64,000 nucleotides of DNA from an uncultured Lachnospiraceae bacterium (lineage in GTDB: Bacteria; Bacillota; Clostridia; Lachnospirales; Lachnospiraceae). The notes under the pieces are model-generated. The model was not told the origin of the DNA. It ran no database searches and saw only the letters and a program-made list of their open reading frames with translations. The stretch lies in NCBI GenBank assembly GCA_910585465.1, contig CAJUEW010000001.1, forward strand, positions 310,001 through 374,000, given 5' to 3'. Below, piece by piece: positions 41,859 to 51,163 of this stretch; positions within the stretch are counted from its first letter, which is position 1; each line of letters starts with the position of its first letter. The position numbers and the translations under genes are program-made.

Positions 41859-44084
41859 CTATAGACTTTCTATTTTTTTCAGCTTCGCAAAAGAAGCAAA
41901 CATCCTTTTCACACCAGCGCGGTCAAAATCCACCTTCACTTCATAGTCCCTGCCGCCCTCTGTGATCTCCAGCACAGTTCCGATCCCAAATTTCACATGG
42001 GACACTCTGTCTCCGGTGCCATAGTCCAGACAGTCTGCTTTAACTACCTTAAATTGCTTTGGATCAAAGGTTTTTGTCTTAAAGGCTTCTTTTGCTTTAA
42101 TATAAGCAGCATCCTTATGTATCTGCCTCCCTCCGGGTTCCGAAGGAACCGGATTCTTTCTGTCAGTCAGCTCCTGGGGAATCTCACGCATAAACCGCGA
42201 AACAGAATTATACTGATTCTCTCCCCGTATCATTCGCACACGCACAGAAGTCATGGTCAGCTCCTTCATGGCTCTTGTAATCCCCACATAACAGAGTCTC
42301 CGTTCTTCCTCAATCTCTTCTGTGGGGTTCTCTGCCATAATCGACATATAGCTTGGAAAAATGCCTTCCTCCATGCCTGCCAGATATACGTATGGAAACT
42401 CCAGTCCCTTTGCGCTGTGCAGAGTCATCAGAAGCACCCGGTTATCGCTGTCCTCCATGCTGTCAATATCCGCCACCAGCGCTACCTCCTCCAGAAATCC
42501 GCTCAGATTTGGATGCTCCGCTGTCTCTTCATAGCCGGCCGCCTTGCTGAGCAGCTCATCAAGATTTTCCAGCCGCCCGTCAGCTTCGTCAGTCCCCTCA
42601 TCCTTTAATTCCTGCGCATAGCCGGTTCGGATAAGAATCTCTTCTATCAGCTTCACCAGCGAAGTATCCGCCAGCTTCAGGCGCATTTCATGGATCAGAC
42701 CCACAAACGGCTGTATCTTTAACAGTGCCTTTCCAAGCCCCGGAATCTGATTTGCCTCCTCCAATGCTTCAAAAAAACTGATTCCTGCAGTGTCTGCATA
42801 AGCCTGTACCTTATTCAGAGTCACCGCGCCGATTCCCCTTTTCGGCACATTGATAATCCGCCGCACAGCCAGATCATCCTTGCCGTTATCAATGGTTTTC
42901 AAATATGCCAGTAAATCCTTAATCTCCCGGCGGGAATAAAAATTCACGCCCCCTATTAATTTATACGGCACATTTGCTGTCAGGAATTTTTCCTCAAACA
43001 GACGAGACTGGGCATTTGTCCGGTATAAGACTGCGAAATCCCGGTATTCTGCTTCCTTTGTCTGAATTTTTTTCCGAATTTCCCCGGTAATATACTCTGC
43101 TTCGTCGTAACCGGTCTGAAACTGCCGGAAAGCAATCGGTCTGCCATGTTCATTTTCAGTCCAGAGCTTTTTCTCTTTTCTTCCCCGGTTGTTGGAAATT
43201 ACACTGTTTGCAGCGTTCAGAATATTCTGGGTGGAACGGTAATTTTGTTCCAGCTTAATTACCCTGGCTTCCGGAAATATCTTCTCAAAATTCAAAATAT
43301 TTCCAATATTGGCGCCCCTGAATTTATAAATAGACTGATCATCGTCTCCGACTACACAGAGATTCCGATATTTTCCGGCAAGCGTACTAATCAGCTTAAA
43401 CTGTACGGTATTTGTATCCTGATATTCATCTACCATAATATAGCGGAAACGTTCCTGATAATAATCCAGTACATCCGGGCAGCTTTGAAAAAGCTCCACC
43501 GTCTTTACAATTAAATCATCAAAATCAAGAGCATTATTTTTCTTCAGCTCATTCTGATATTCCAGATAAACCTCCGCTATCTTCCCCTGATGAAAGTCTC
43601 CCTGTACATCCAGTTGAAATTCCTGCGGAGAAATATACTCGTTCTTTGCATGGGAAATACTGTTTAAAAGCATCTGTTCTTTATACAGCTTCGGATCCAG
43701 CAGCAGACGGCGGCATACATCCTTTATTACCGTCTTCTGATCCTCCTTATCATAGATGGTAAAGCTGGTATCATATCCAAGACGGTCTATATAACGGCGG
43801 AGAATCCGTACGCAGGCCGAATGAAAGGTACTTACCCATACACTTTCCGATCCATATCCTGCAATCCTGTCCACACGCTCCCGCATCTCACCGGCCGCCT
43901 TATTGGTAAATGTAATCGCCAGTATATTCCAGGGATTTACCCCGCACTCATCTATCAGACGGGCAATGCGGAAAGTCAGTGCTCTTGTCTTTCCTGAACC
44001 TGCCCCCGCCAGAATCAGAAGGGGCCCCTCTGTATACAGAACCGCCTCCTTCTGTTCTTTGTTTAAAAGCTCCAAATCATTCAT
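41859..44084 (-). CDS. pcrA: ATP-dependent DNA helicase PcrA/UvrD
   Basis: SF1A 3'-5' DNA helicase in repair and plasmid replication, 741 aa. Motif Q LNKEQKEAVLYTEGP, Walker A AGAGSGKTRALTFRI, Ia TFTNKAA, Walker B VDEYQDTN, motif III DDQSIYKFRGA, motif IV EQNYRST, motif V TLHSAKGLEF and motif VI YVGITRAMKEL are all present. The C-terminal Tudor-like segment GDRVSHVKFGIGTVLEI binds RNA polymerase in relatives. RBS GGAGG lies 5-6 bases before the ATG. Confidence 0.97.
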   Translation of the reverse strand: MNDLELLNKEQKEAVLYTEGPLLILAGAGSGKTRALTFRIARLIDECGVNPWNILAITFTNKAAGEMRERVDRIAGYGSESVWVSTFHSACVRILRRYIDRLGYDTSFTIYDKEDQKTVIKDVCRRLLLDPKLYKEQMLLNSISHAKNEYISPQEFQLDVQGDFHQGKIAEVYLEYQNELKKNNALDFDDLIVKTVELFQSCPDVLDYYQERFRYIMVDEYQDTNTVQFKLISTLAGKYRNLCVVGDDDQSIYKFRGANIGNILNFEKIFPEARVIKLEQNYRSTQNILNAANSVISNNRGRKEKKLWTENEHGRPIAFRQFQTGYDEAEYITGEIRKKIQTKEAEYRDFAVLYRTNAQSRLFEEKFLTANVPYKLIGGVNFYSRREIKDLLAYLKTIDNGKDDLAVRRIINVPKRGIGAVTLNKVQAYADTAGISFFEALEEANQIPGLGKALLKIQPFVGLIHEMRLKLADTSLVKLIEEILIRTGYAQELKDEGTDEADGRLENLDELLSKAAGYEETAEHPNLSGFLEEVALVADIDSMEDSDNRVLLMTLHSAKGLEFPYVYLAGMEEGIFPSYMSIMAENPTEEIEEERRLCYVGITRAMKELTMTSVRVRMIRGENQYNSVSRFMREIPQELTDRKNPVPSEPGGRQIHKDAAYIKAKEAFKTKTFDPKQFKVVKADCLDYGTGDRVSHVKFGIGTVLEITEGGRDYEVKVDFDRAGVKRMFASFAKLKKIESL

Positions 44085-44153
44085 ATTAGCCTCCGTCTCC
44101 TGTCATTCGTTTACTCCATTACGAGAACGTATATTTGGTACCTTTTTCACTGC

Positions 44154-44182
44154 TTGCATTCCTTAAAAACAACATTTATAAT
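44154..44182 (+). promoter_or_regulatory. Sigma-A promoter of the small membrane protein gene
   Basis: TTGCAT (44154-44159), a 17-base spacer and TATAAT (44177-44182), followed by AAAGGAGG and the TTG start at 44222. Confidence 0.75.
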
Positions 44183-44221
44183 AATAAAAAAAACTGATAT
44201 CACTCAAAGGAGGCTTCTATA

Positions 44222-44440
44222 TTGTACCAGAAAATAAAACGGGCCCTTGCACTGTCGGCAGCTATTATCATAGTCCTGCTCTACCTTATTACCCTCCTCC
44301 TGTCCGTTTTTCAGAAAGACGGGACAGAAGAGCTGCTGATGATATCCATCACTGCCACAGTTGTCCTCCCCCTTCTGCTCTATATCTATCTGTGGCTGTT
44401 TCGACTGTTTAAAAAAGAAGATACAGAGAAAGAGAACTAA
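44222..44440 (+). CDS. Small two-helix membrane protein
   Basis: 72 aa with two hydrophobic segments (about residues 9-29 and 39-61) and a charged, lysine/glutamate-rich end. The TTG start at 44222 is supported by AGGAGG 8 bases upstream and a good promoter. Function unknown. It lies between divergent pcrA and a convergent MCP gene. Confidence 0.7.
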   Translation: MYQKIKRALALSAAIIIVLLYLITLLLSVFQKDGTEELLMISITATVVLPLLLYIYLWLFRLFKKEDTEKEN

Positions 44441-44473
44441 AAGCAAGTTCCGGTTTCAGCAAAACCTGTGATT

Positions 44474-46162
44474 CTACTCATGCAGCTGGAACCTTTTAAG
44501 AAGTTCTTTCAACATATTGGCCTGCCCGGACAGCTCCTGACTGGCTGCGGCGCTCTCCTCTGCCGTTGCGCTGTTCGTCTGAACAACCGACGAGATCTGA
44601 TCAATACTTTGAGCAATCTGGCCGGCTGCCTCTGCCTCCGTGTTGGAGCTGTTCCTGATATTAACGACAATCTCCGCAACTCCTCTTGCATTTCCTACTA
44701 CCTGTTCCACTGCTCCTTCCGTTTTTACGGCAAAATCCATTCCTTCTTTAACTGCTTTGGCTGACTCGGCAATCAGGGAAGTCGTATTTTTAGCCGCCTC
44801 TGCCGATTTCTGCGCCAGATTACGCACCTCGTCCGCCACTACTGCAAAGCCTTTTCCGGCAGCTCCTGCACGGGCAGCTTCTACGGCCGCATTCAAAGCC
44901 AGAATATTGGTCTGGAATGCAATATCATCAATCGTCTTAACAATGTGCTCTATTTCTGATGATGTACTTTCAATATTGTGCATTGCCTTGACCATAAGAT
45001 GCATTTCTTCCATACTTCTGTTTAAGGAACTCTCGGCCTCTTCCACAAGCTCTGTTGCCGTCTTTGTCTGATCCGCCGTAGTTCTGAGCTCTTGTGTAAT
45101 ATCCGCAATGGTTGCTGACAGCTCCTCCACAGAAGCAGCCTGCTCCGTCGCCCCCTGGGAAAGCCCCTGGGCTGCATAGGATACCTGCTCAGCTCCTGTG
45201 TCCACCTGCTCCGAAGCCTGGCTGATATCCCTCAGAACATCGCTCAGAGTCCGGTTTATCTTCCTTAAGGACAATATAATATTCCTGTAATCACCCTTAT
45301 AATTTTCTTCACATCTTGTTTTAATATTGAAATTTCCATTTGACATCTCCACTAAAAGATAGTCGATATCTTCAATAATCTCTCTCTGAAATTTCTGAAG
45401 CTTGTTAATGGATGCCACTGTGACTCCTATCTCTGTATTATCCTCCTCCAGATCAAAGTCACCATTCAGATCTCCTTCTGCAAATTCCATCATCTTCGTC
45501 TCGATCTTTAAAATCGGTCTGATTAACTCTCCTAACACAAACCGAATCACGGAAATCTGAAGTAGAAGGATAATTCCGACTGAAATATAAGAAATTACAG
45601 TAAAAATCACCACCCAGCTATACAGCTTGACAACCTGCTTTTCCATTCTCGTTTTTATTGATTTATCAAATTCGCTGACAATAGACTTTATCTGCTGAGT
45701 TCCGGCCTCATATTCGTCTCCATAAAGAATACTGTATGCAGACTGCAAATCTCCCTCCTGAGTAAGACCCATCGCCTGTTCCTCAATAGGCACAAGACCA
45801 TTGGAAATATCAGAAATCTGATCGATCATACGGACTTCCTCTTCTGTCAGGCCGATCGCCTTCATGGCTTCCACATTCTTTTCCCGGTTTTTCTCCGTAT
45901 TAACCTCGTTCCAATAATTATTGTAATGTTCTTCCTTACCGGTAACGGCATAGCATCTGACCTCGTTGGTCAGATATGAAGAGGCGTCCGCAAAATTGTC
46001 TGCGTACAGAATCAGGTTCATCTGGTCACTCAAAGCCTGCAGCAGTTTTCTATTAAATTTGCTTACCTGAAACGTGACTACTCCACAGACAATTATAAAT
46101 GCAATTGTCAATATACTCAGTAACTTACTTTTATCGGATTTTTTCATTTTTTTAGCCGGCAT
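44474..46162 (-). CDS. Methyl-accepting chemotaxis protein
   Basis: 562 aa membrane receptor. TM1 is at about residues 13-32, then an extracytoplasmic four-helix region (about 33-185), TM2, HAMP (LGELIRPILKIETKMMEFAEGD), and the signalling tip (IAFQTNILALNAAVEAARAG, GFAVVADEVRNLA) that binds CheA and CheW. The ligand-binding part is all-helical with no Cache signature, so the ligand is unknown. AAGAGGGA precedes the ATG. Confidence 0.93.
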   Translation of the reverse strand: MPAKKMKKSDKSKLLSILTIAFIIVCGVVTFQVSKFNRKLLQALSDQMNLILYADNFADASSYLTNEVRCYAVTGKEEHYNNYWNEVNTEKNREKNVEAMKAIGLTEEEVRMIDQISDISNGLVPIEEQAMGLTQEGDLQSAYSILYGDEYEAGTQQIKSIVSEFDKSIKTRMEKQVVKLYSWVVIFTVISYISVGIILLLQISVIRFVLGELIRPILKIETKMMEFAEGDLNGDFDLEEDNTEIGVTVASINKLQKFQREIIEDIDYLLVEMSNGNFNIKTRCEENYKGDYRNIILSLRKINRTLSDVLRDISQASEQVDTGAEQVSYAAQGLSQGATEQAASVEELSATIADITQELRTTADQTKTATELVEEAESSLNRSMEEMHLMVKAMHNIESTSSEIEHIVKTIDDIAFQTNILALNAAVEAARAGAAGKGFAVVADEVRNLAQKSAEAAKNTTSLIAESAKAVKEGMDFAVKTEGAVEQVVGNARGVAEIVVNIRNSSNTEAEAAGQIAQSIDQISSVVQTNSATAEESAAASQELSGQANMLKELLKRFQLHE

Positions 46163-46185
46163 ATATTCCCTCTTCCTGATACGAG

Positions 46186-46220
46186 CAAAAAATACCTGCC
46201 ACGGCTCCTGAAGCCATGGT
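46186..46220 (-). terminator. Terminator between two MCP genes
   Basis: On the minus strand CCATGGCT pairs with AGCCGTGG (one T-G pair) around TCAGG, followed by CAGGTATTTTTTGC. It lies between the 46249 MCP and the next MCP, so the latter gets either read-through or an unseen promoter. Confidence 0.65.
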
Positions 46221-46248
46221 AAGTATTCCTTGCTTGTATTCTCTAATG

Positions 46249-47949
46249 TTAATTAGTACCATTCATATTTTTCAATTTAAATTTTGCCACAAGCCCCTTC
46301 AGAATCTGCGCCTGACCGGACAATTCCTCGCTGGCTGCAGCGCTCTCCTCCGCAGTTGCGGAGTTCGTCTGTACAACACTGGAAATCTGATCGATTCCCT
46401 GTGTCACCTGGGCAACAGACGCTGCCTGTTCCTGAGATGCATCAGAAATATCATGGACAATCTCTGCGCTTCTGCCGGACATTTCCATAATCTTATCAAA
46501 GGACGCCGCGGTAGCGTCCGCAATAACCTTTCCTTCCTTCACAGCATTCAAAGTCGCTTCAATTAAGGAAGCGGTATTCTTGGAAGCCTCTGCTGATTTA
46601 CTTGCCAGATTGCGCACTTCGTCCGCCACTACCGCAAAGCCTTTTCCGGCAGCTCCCGCCCTTGCAGCCTCCACGGCTGCATTCAGTGCAAGAATGTTGG
46701 TCTGGAATGCAATATCCTCAATGGTCTTAATGATCTTCTCAATCTCACTTGCAGAATGATCAATCTCATCCATGGCATTGGTCATGCTTTGCATCTGAAC
46801 CTTGCCCTGTTTCAGCTCCTCTGCTGTCATAGACGCCTGATCGCTTGCCTCCCGGGCATTTTCCGCGTTCTTGCTGATATGTCCGGAAATCTCATTGATC
46901 GTAGCCGCCAGCTCCTCCACAGAAGAAGCCTGTTCCGTTGCGCCCTGAGAAAGCGCCTGTGCTCCGGAGGATACCTGATCGCTGCCGCTTGCAACCTGCT
47001 CGGACGCCTGATTAATATTCGACATCGTATCATTTAATGTGTCAGATATGTTCTCGAGAGCTGTCTTCACCTTGGCAAACTCACCTGCATAATCATAGGT
47101 CAGCGAAAATACCAGATTGCCGTCCGCTATCTGGTTCAGGACACTGGACACCTCATCAATATAATTCACATAATCCCGCAGACGAAGCACTGTTTTATTA
47201 AAGTTAGCCGAAAGCACGCCAAGCTCATCCCTGGACTCATAACGAATACTCTCGTTTAAATCCCCCTGTGCAATCTTCAGAGATACGTTATTAAGTTCTC
47301 TTACAGGCACCAGAATCATACGGATAACAGCCAGAGAAGCCAGAATCACAACCACCAAAACGATAACAATGGTAACCCACAGCATTCTCATGGCAAAAGC
47401 CGCTGTACGGTCACCATCCAGACTGAACTGATTTGCTTCATTTTTATTATATTCTGAAATCTTCTGAAGGGCAGCCTCCAGCGCGTCAAATGCCGTTTTA
47501 GCATCTCCTCTTGCAATCGCAATAGCCTCCTCTTTATTCCCGGCACGGCTTAAGGGGATAAACTGATTATGATATTCCATATATGCATCCCACTTGGATT
47601 TAACATCCTGATAATTCTGCCTGTCCTCCTCCGAGGTTATCACACTCTCATAGCTCTGGAAACCTGCCTCAACATTGGCTATCTCTTCTTCTATCTTTTT
47701 CTCATAATCATCCATCTCCGCACTGCCGGAAGACATCAGATGATTCAGCTCATACCGCCTGCAATCGCCGGTATTGGTCTGCAGCTCCCCAGCCGTAGCA
47801 ATAGCAGGAATACTGATTTCTACAATATTGGTAGAGCCGTCGTTTGTCATCTTTAAAAAGTAGGATGAGACAATTCCCATTATGATCATGCTCAGAAGAG
47901 AAATAATATTAATAATGCTTAGCTTGCCGCTTATTTTTAAATTTTTCAC
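46249..47949 (-). CDS. Methyl-accepting chemotaxis protein
   Basis: About 566 aa. TM1 at about residues 8-31, a four-helix-bundle sensor domain (ETNTGDCRRYELNHL-type region), TM2 (VTIVIVLVVVILASLAVI), HAMP and the hairpin tip IAFQTNILALNAAVEAARAG. The GTG at 47949 with GAAAGAGGA upstream gives the usual MCP N-terminus (MKNLKISGK). A longer frame to 47988 has an immediately adjacent SD and is less likely. Ligand unknown. Confidence 0.92.
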   Translation of the reverse strand: MKNLKISGKLSIINIISLLSMIIMGIVSSYFLKMTNDGSTNIVEISIPAIATAGELQTNTGDCRRYELNHLMSSGSAEMDDYEKKIEEEIANVEAGFQSYESVITSEEDRQNYQDVKSKWDAYMEYHNQFIPLSRAGNKEEAIAIARGDAKTAFDALEAALQKISEYNKNEANQFSLDGDRTAAFAMRMLWVTIVIVLVVVILASLAVIRMILVPVRELNNVSLKIAQGDLNESIRYESRDELGVLSANFNKTVLRLRDYVNYIDEVSSVLNQIADGNLVFSLTYDYAGEFAKVKTALENISDTLNDTMSNINQASEQVASGSDQVSSGAQALSQGATEQASSVEELAATINEISGHISKNAENAREASDQASMTAEELKQGKVQMQSMTNAMDEIDHSASEIEKIIKTIEDIAFQTNILALNAAVEAARAGAAGKGFAVVADEVRNLASKSAEASKNTASLIEATLNAVKEGKVIADATAASFDKIMEMSGRSAEIVHDISDASQEQAASVAQVTQGIDQISSVVQTNSATAEESAAASEELSGQAQILKGLVAKFKLKNMNGTN

Positions 47950-48052
47950 GTCCAGTATCCTCTTTCCATTTTTAAAGCGCGCCTGCAAACCCCTTTAAAT
48001 GATTTACAGGTGCGCCCCTGATCTTCCTTATTACATTATATATACAGGAAAA

Positions 48053-48694
48053 TCAATTTTGTGTAGCACCATATACATATCCGTCTATCGTTCCGTTTTT
48101 CTCCCAGTAGTCAAAGCGTCTGTTGATCTCATCATGGGTATCATTGCAGATAGAAGGCAGGCTGGTTCCCCACTGTCCGGTTGCCTGCTGAAAGCCTTTT
48201 TCAACGGCTGCGCGCATCTCAGCGACCTTTGAAGAATCCCCTCCGGTCAGGGACATTGCCATGTCCACAATTCTGGTTGCAACTGCGTTGACACCCCATT
48301 CTCCATCTTCCGAGATTGCCTGCTCTGCGGCCAGCTTCTGCTCCGGAGTTATCGTAAGATCTGAAAACAGATCCGCACTGATTCCGTTAGTGGCAAGCTT
48401 TGATTTTTTTGCCTGGCTGGTCAGCATACTGCTCAGCATTTTCTGGAAAGAAGCAGTCTGCTGGTTCTGAATTTCTTTGAGCTGATCAGCCGTCAGACGC
48501 TTCTGAACACCGGCTTCACTATCAGTTTTCTGAGTCTTTTCAAAGGTATCCACATCAGGGGTTACTGCCGATGCGCCGTTCTTTGCCGCTTCCTCCGCAG
48601 CACTCCCGCTTACCTCCGATTTGGCCTTGTCAGAGACTGCGTACATATTAGCTGCTCCATAGTTTCCCAAATTGACTGTTGATATTGTTGACAT
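48053..48694 (-). CDS. Flagellar-region protein of unknown function under a sigma-28-like promoter
   Basis: 213 aa from ATG 48694 (AAGGAGG 8 bases upstream). The N-terminal half is low-complexity and Ala/Ser/Lys rich with a heptad-like TFEKTQK...KEIQNQQTASFQKML stretch. The C-terminal half is a compact domain (EDGEWGVNAVATRIVDMA, GDSSKVAEMRAAVEKGFQQA) that I recall from uncharacterised clostridial proteins near motility genes. No signal peptide. A sigma-28-like promoter directly upstream ties it to flagellar expression. Function unknown. Confidence 0.8.
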   Translation of the reverse strand: MSTISTVNLGNYGAANMYAVSDKAKSEVSGSAAEEAAKNGASAVTPDVDTFEKTQKTDSEAGVQKRLTADQLKEIQNQQTASFQKMLSSMLTSQAKKSKLATNGISADLFSDLTITPEQKLAAEQAISEDGEWGVNAVATRIVDMAMSLTGGDSSKVAEMRAAVEKGFQQATGQWGTSLPSICNDTHDEINRRFDYWEKNGTIDGYVYGATQN

Positions 48695-48766
48695 ACTCTT
48701 TATCCTCCTTACATATTTCATCTGATTATGAGACTATCCTCATGACGTCCCACTTCTGTAATAAGA

Positions 48767-48794
48767 TCTTCGGCGGATTTATGAAAATAATAAG
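48767..48794 (-). promoter_or_regulatory. Sigma-28-like promoter of the 48053 gene
   Basis: On the minus strand CTTAT (48790-48794), 15 bases, then GCCGAAGA (48767-48774). Same arrangement as at cheA and both flagellins. Confidence 0.6.
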
Positions 48795-48833
48795 GGCTGC
48801 CCTGCCTTTCCTTGAAAACTATTTTCTTTTTCG

Positions 48834-48866
48834 CAGAAAAAGAGACCGGATACAACTCCGGTCTCT
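48834..48866 (-). terminator. Terminator after the 48883 MCP
   Basis: AGAGACCGGA (48841-48850) and TCCGGTCTCT (48857-48866) form a perfect 10-bp stem around 6 bases, with a T-run (minus strand) at 48836-48840. Confidence 0.88.
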
Positions 48867-48882
48867 GAAGCAAACCTCCGCT

Positions 48883-50688
48883 CTAGTATTTACTTCCAAA
48901 GGACGACTCTTCTGCCGCATCATAAGAATAATCAGAATATGTACTTGGAGATGAAGAATAATCATTATGGGCAGAAGCCGGTACGGTGCTGGAAGCTCCT
49001 CCGCGGCTCTGAAGCTTAAACTGGCCGACCAGGTTTTTCAAAAGCTGTGCCTGTCCGGATAATTCCTCGCTGGCTGCAGCGCTCTCCTCCGCGGTTGCGG
49101 AATTCGTCTGTACCACGCTGGAAATCTGGTCAATTCCCTGAGTCACCTGCTGTACCGCATTCGCCTGTTCATCGCTGGCGGTCGAAATCTGAGATATGGT
49201 CACTGTCACTTCATCCACACCGGAAACTACATTTTCCAAAGCCTGCGCCGTTTCATTGGCAATCTTTGTTCCTCTGTCAACCGCGTGAAGAGATCCTTCA
49301 ATCAGAGAGGAAGTATTTTTGGAAGCCTCTGCGGATTTTCCTGCCAGGTTGCGCACTTCGTCAGCCACAACCGCGAAGCCTTTGCCGGCCGCTCCCGCCC
49401 TTGCAGCTTCCACTGCTGCATTCAGGGCAAGAATATTTGTCTGGAATGCAATGTCCTCAATGGTCTTGATAATTTTTCCAATTTCCCCTGAAGTATTGCT
49501 GATATCTGACATGGCGGACAGCATTTCCTGCATACGTCTGCTGCTCTCTGCCGCCTGCTCTTTTACTTGCTCGGCCTTTATGCTGGCCTCTCTTGCATTG
49601 TCCGCATTATGTCCGATATTCCCGGAAATCTCATTAATCGTAGCAGCCAGCTCCTCTACAGAGGAAGCCTGCTCCGTTGCGCCCTGAGAAAGGGCCTGTG
49701 CTCCGGAGGATACCTGATCACTACCTGCAGACACCTGATCTGCAGACTGATTGATCTGAGAAAGCGTATCGTTCAAATTATGTCCAAGTCTCTTCATGCA
49801 GGACAGAATACTATTGTACTCTCCTACATATATTTCTCCCTTCTTGCTGCTTACAGTAAAATCTCCCTTGCTTAATTCCATCAGAAGATAATCAATATCC
49901 TTGATTACATCCCGCAAAAATTCTATCATAGAGCGCATACTCTCAGCCAGCATTCCAAGCTCATCACGGGATTCGTAACACACTTCTGTCTCCAGATTTC
50001 CTTGTTCTATATCCTTCATTGCTTTCTGTATCTCCTGTACAGGACCAACGATGGAACGAATCAGAATCAGAGCCATTGCCACCACGAAAACAATCGCTAT
50101 AGCAGCCAGAAAGACTGCCAGCGTCATCTGGAATTTCTGACTTGCCATGGCTCCTGTAAAGTTATCATCCGCAATATCTGCCTGAAGCTCATTAAACTGC
50201 CGGATAATCTGTCCCATTTCTGTCACCATGGGATTATACTCGCCCAGCAGGATCTCCTGCGCCCTGGCGCTTGAAACGGTTGTATTCTCCATTGCCAGTT
50301 CTTTAATCTGACTGTCCAGAGACTTTATCTGTTCCAGCTTGCTCTCATAGCTTTTAATCAGAGTGATATCCCCGTCAAACTCAGAATTAAACCATGCCAG
50401 TTCAGAATCAATCGCGCTCATATACTCTTCCGCGTTGGCCACCAGTTCACTTGTCTTTGTACGGTCAGTCTCAATCGTGGCAAGGGTAATGCTTTTTGCC
50501 TCTGCCTGAAGCTGAAGCCGGATATTTCTTGCTCTCATGGTAGCCTCATGTCTCATGTGATAAAAGGTATTGTATCTATTGCCTATATTATTCATTCCGA
50601 AAATAGAAACGAATAATGAAATAATAAAACATAAGATTACAACCCCAAAGGCAATAACAATCTTCTTTTTCATATTCAGATTTTTCAT
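48883..50688 (-). CDS. Methyl-accepting chemotaxis protein
   Basis: About 601 aa. TM1 at residues ~8-29, a helical sensor region to ~185, TM2, HAMP (VGPVQEIQKAMKDIEQGN) and the conserved tip IAFQTNILALNAAVEAARAG. The C-terminal ~45 residues form a Ser/Tyr-rich tail ending SSFGSKY, unlike the other two MCPs here; such tails can carry a docking pentapeptide, but none of the known type is evident. ATG 50688 fits SD spacing; 50700 is an alternative. Co-directional with the YjfB-like gene 55 bases upstream. Confidence 0.92.
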   Translation of the reverse strand: MKNLNMKKKIVIAFGVVILCFIISLFVSIFGMNNIGNRYNTFYHMRHEATMRARNIRLQLQAEAKSITLATIETDRTKTSELVANAEEYMSAIDSELAWFNSEFDGDITLIKSYESKLEQIKSLDSQIKELAMENTTVSSARAQEILLGEYNPMVTEMGQIIRQFNELQADIADDNFTGAMASQKFQMTLAVFLAAIAIVFVVAMALILIRSIVGPVQEIQKAMKDIEQGNLETEVCYESRDELGMLAESMRSMIEFLRDVIKDIDYLLMELSKGDFTVSSKKGEIYVGEYNSILSCMKRLGHNLNDTLSQINQSADQVSAGSDQVSSGAQALSQGATEQASSVEELAATINEISGNIGHNADNAREASIKAEQVKEQAAESSRRMQEMLSAMSDISNTSGEIGKIIKTIEDIAFQTNILALNAAVEAARAGAAGKGFAVVADEVRNLAGKSAEASKNTSSLIEGSLHAVDRGTKIANETAQALENVVSGVDEVTVTISQISTASDEQANAVQQVTQGIDQISSVVQTNSATAEESAAASEELSGQAQLLKNLVGQFKLQSRGGASSTVPASAHNDYSSSPSTYSDYSYDAAEESSFGSKY

Positions 50689-50742
50689 TTTCTCAATCAT
50701 CCTCGCTTTTTATAAAATATACTAACATCTGCTTTCATTCGT

Positions 50743-50928
50743 TCACGCATATACATCAAGCGCATGAAGACTGGGCGGCACTGCCTCCATCATTTCTTCC
50801 ATAGCCGCCCCTTCCGCCTGAGCCATATCCAGTGTTTTACGCAGAAGCGCCATATCCACATTCGTAAGCAACTGTGAACCGCTCTTCGACAACCCGGTTA
50901 AAGCTATGTCCATCATATCCATTCCCAT
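50743..50928 (-). CDS. YjfB-like putative motility protein
   Basis: 61 aa beginning MGMDMMDIALTGLS, with LLRKTLDMAQAEG as its core, matching the short YjfB family found in flagellated Firmicutes and spirochaetes. The ATG at 50928 has AGGAGG 7 bases upstream; a longer frame to 51000 reads through the leader. A sigma-28-like box lies ~90 bases upstream. Molecular role unknown. Confidence 0.75.
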   Translation of the reverse strand: MGMDMMDIALTGLSKSGSQLLTNVDMALLRKTLDMAQAEGAAMEEMMEAVPPSLHALDVYA

Positions 50929-51012
50929 TCCTTGACCTCCTGTCCTGTGAATTATTGCGGGAACTACCATCTGAAACACACTCTCAGGCAGTTCTAGCAT
51001 ACTATTGTATTT

Positions 51013-51040
51013 ATATCGACAGAAAAATTTGTATAAGTAA
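51013..51040 (-). promoter_or_regulatory. Sigma-28-like promoter of the YjfB-MCP operon
   Basis: GTCGATAT on the minus strand (51013-51020) with CTTAC (51036-51040) about 15-16 bases upstream. The -35 is less clear than in the other sigma-28-like sites. Confidence 0.45.
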
Positions 51041-51075
51041 GTCTTTTTATAAAAATTTTTTTAAAAAAATCTTTT

Positions 51076-51103
51076 CTTATGTTTTTCCGATTTCCGTCGA
51101 TAT
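51076..51103 (+). promoter_or_regulatory. Sigma-28-like promoter of the cheA operon
   Basis: CTTAT (51076-51080), 15 bases, GTCGATAT (51096-51103) on the plus strand, 60 bases before the cheA start. Divergent from the YjfB-MCP promoter. Confidence 0.6.
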
Positions 51104-51163
51104 ACGGAATAGAATTATAATGAAAAATTATAATGAAAACTCTGAAAAGGCGGTGTTGATATA

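Noticed and set aside
48722..48840. c-di-GMP (GEMM) riboswitch upstream of the motility gene
   Set aside because: Only GGGAC-like fragments; the conserved GEMM core and tetraloop arrangement are not present.
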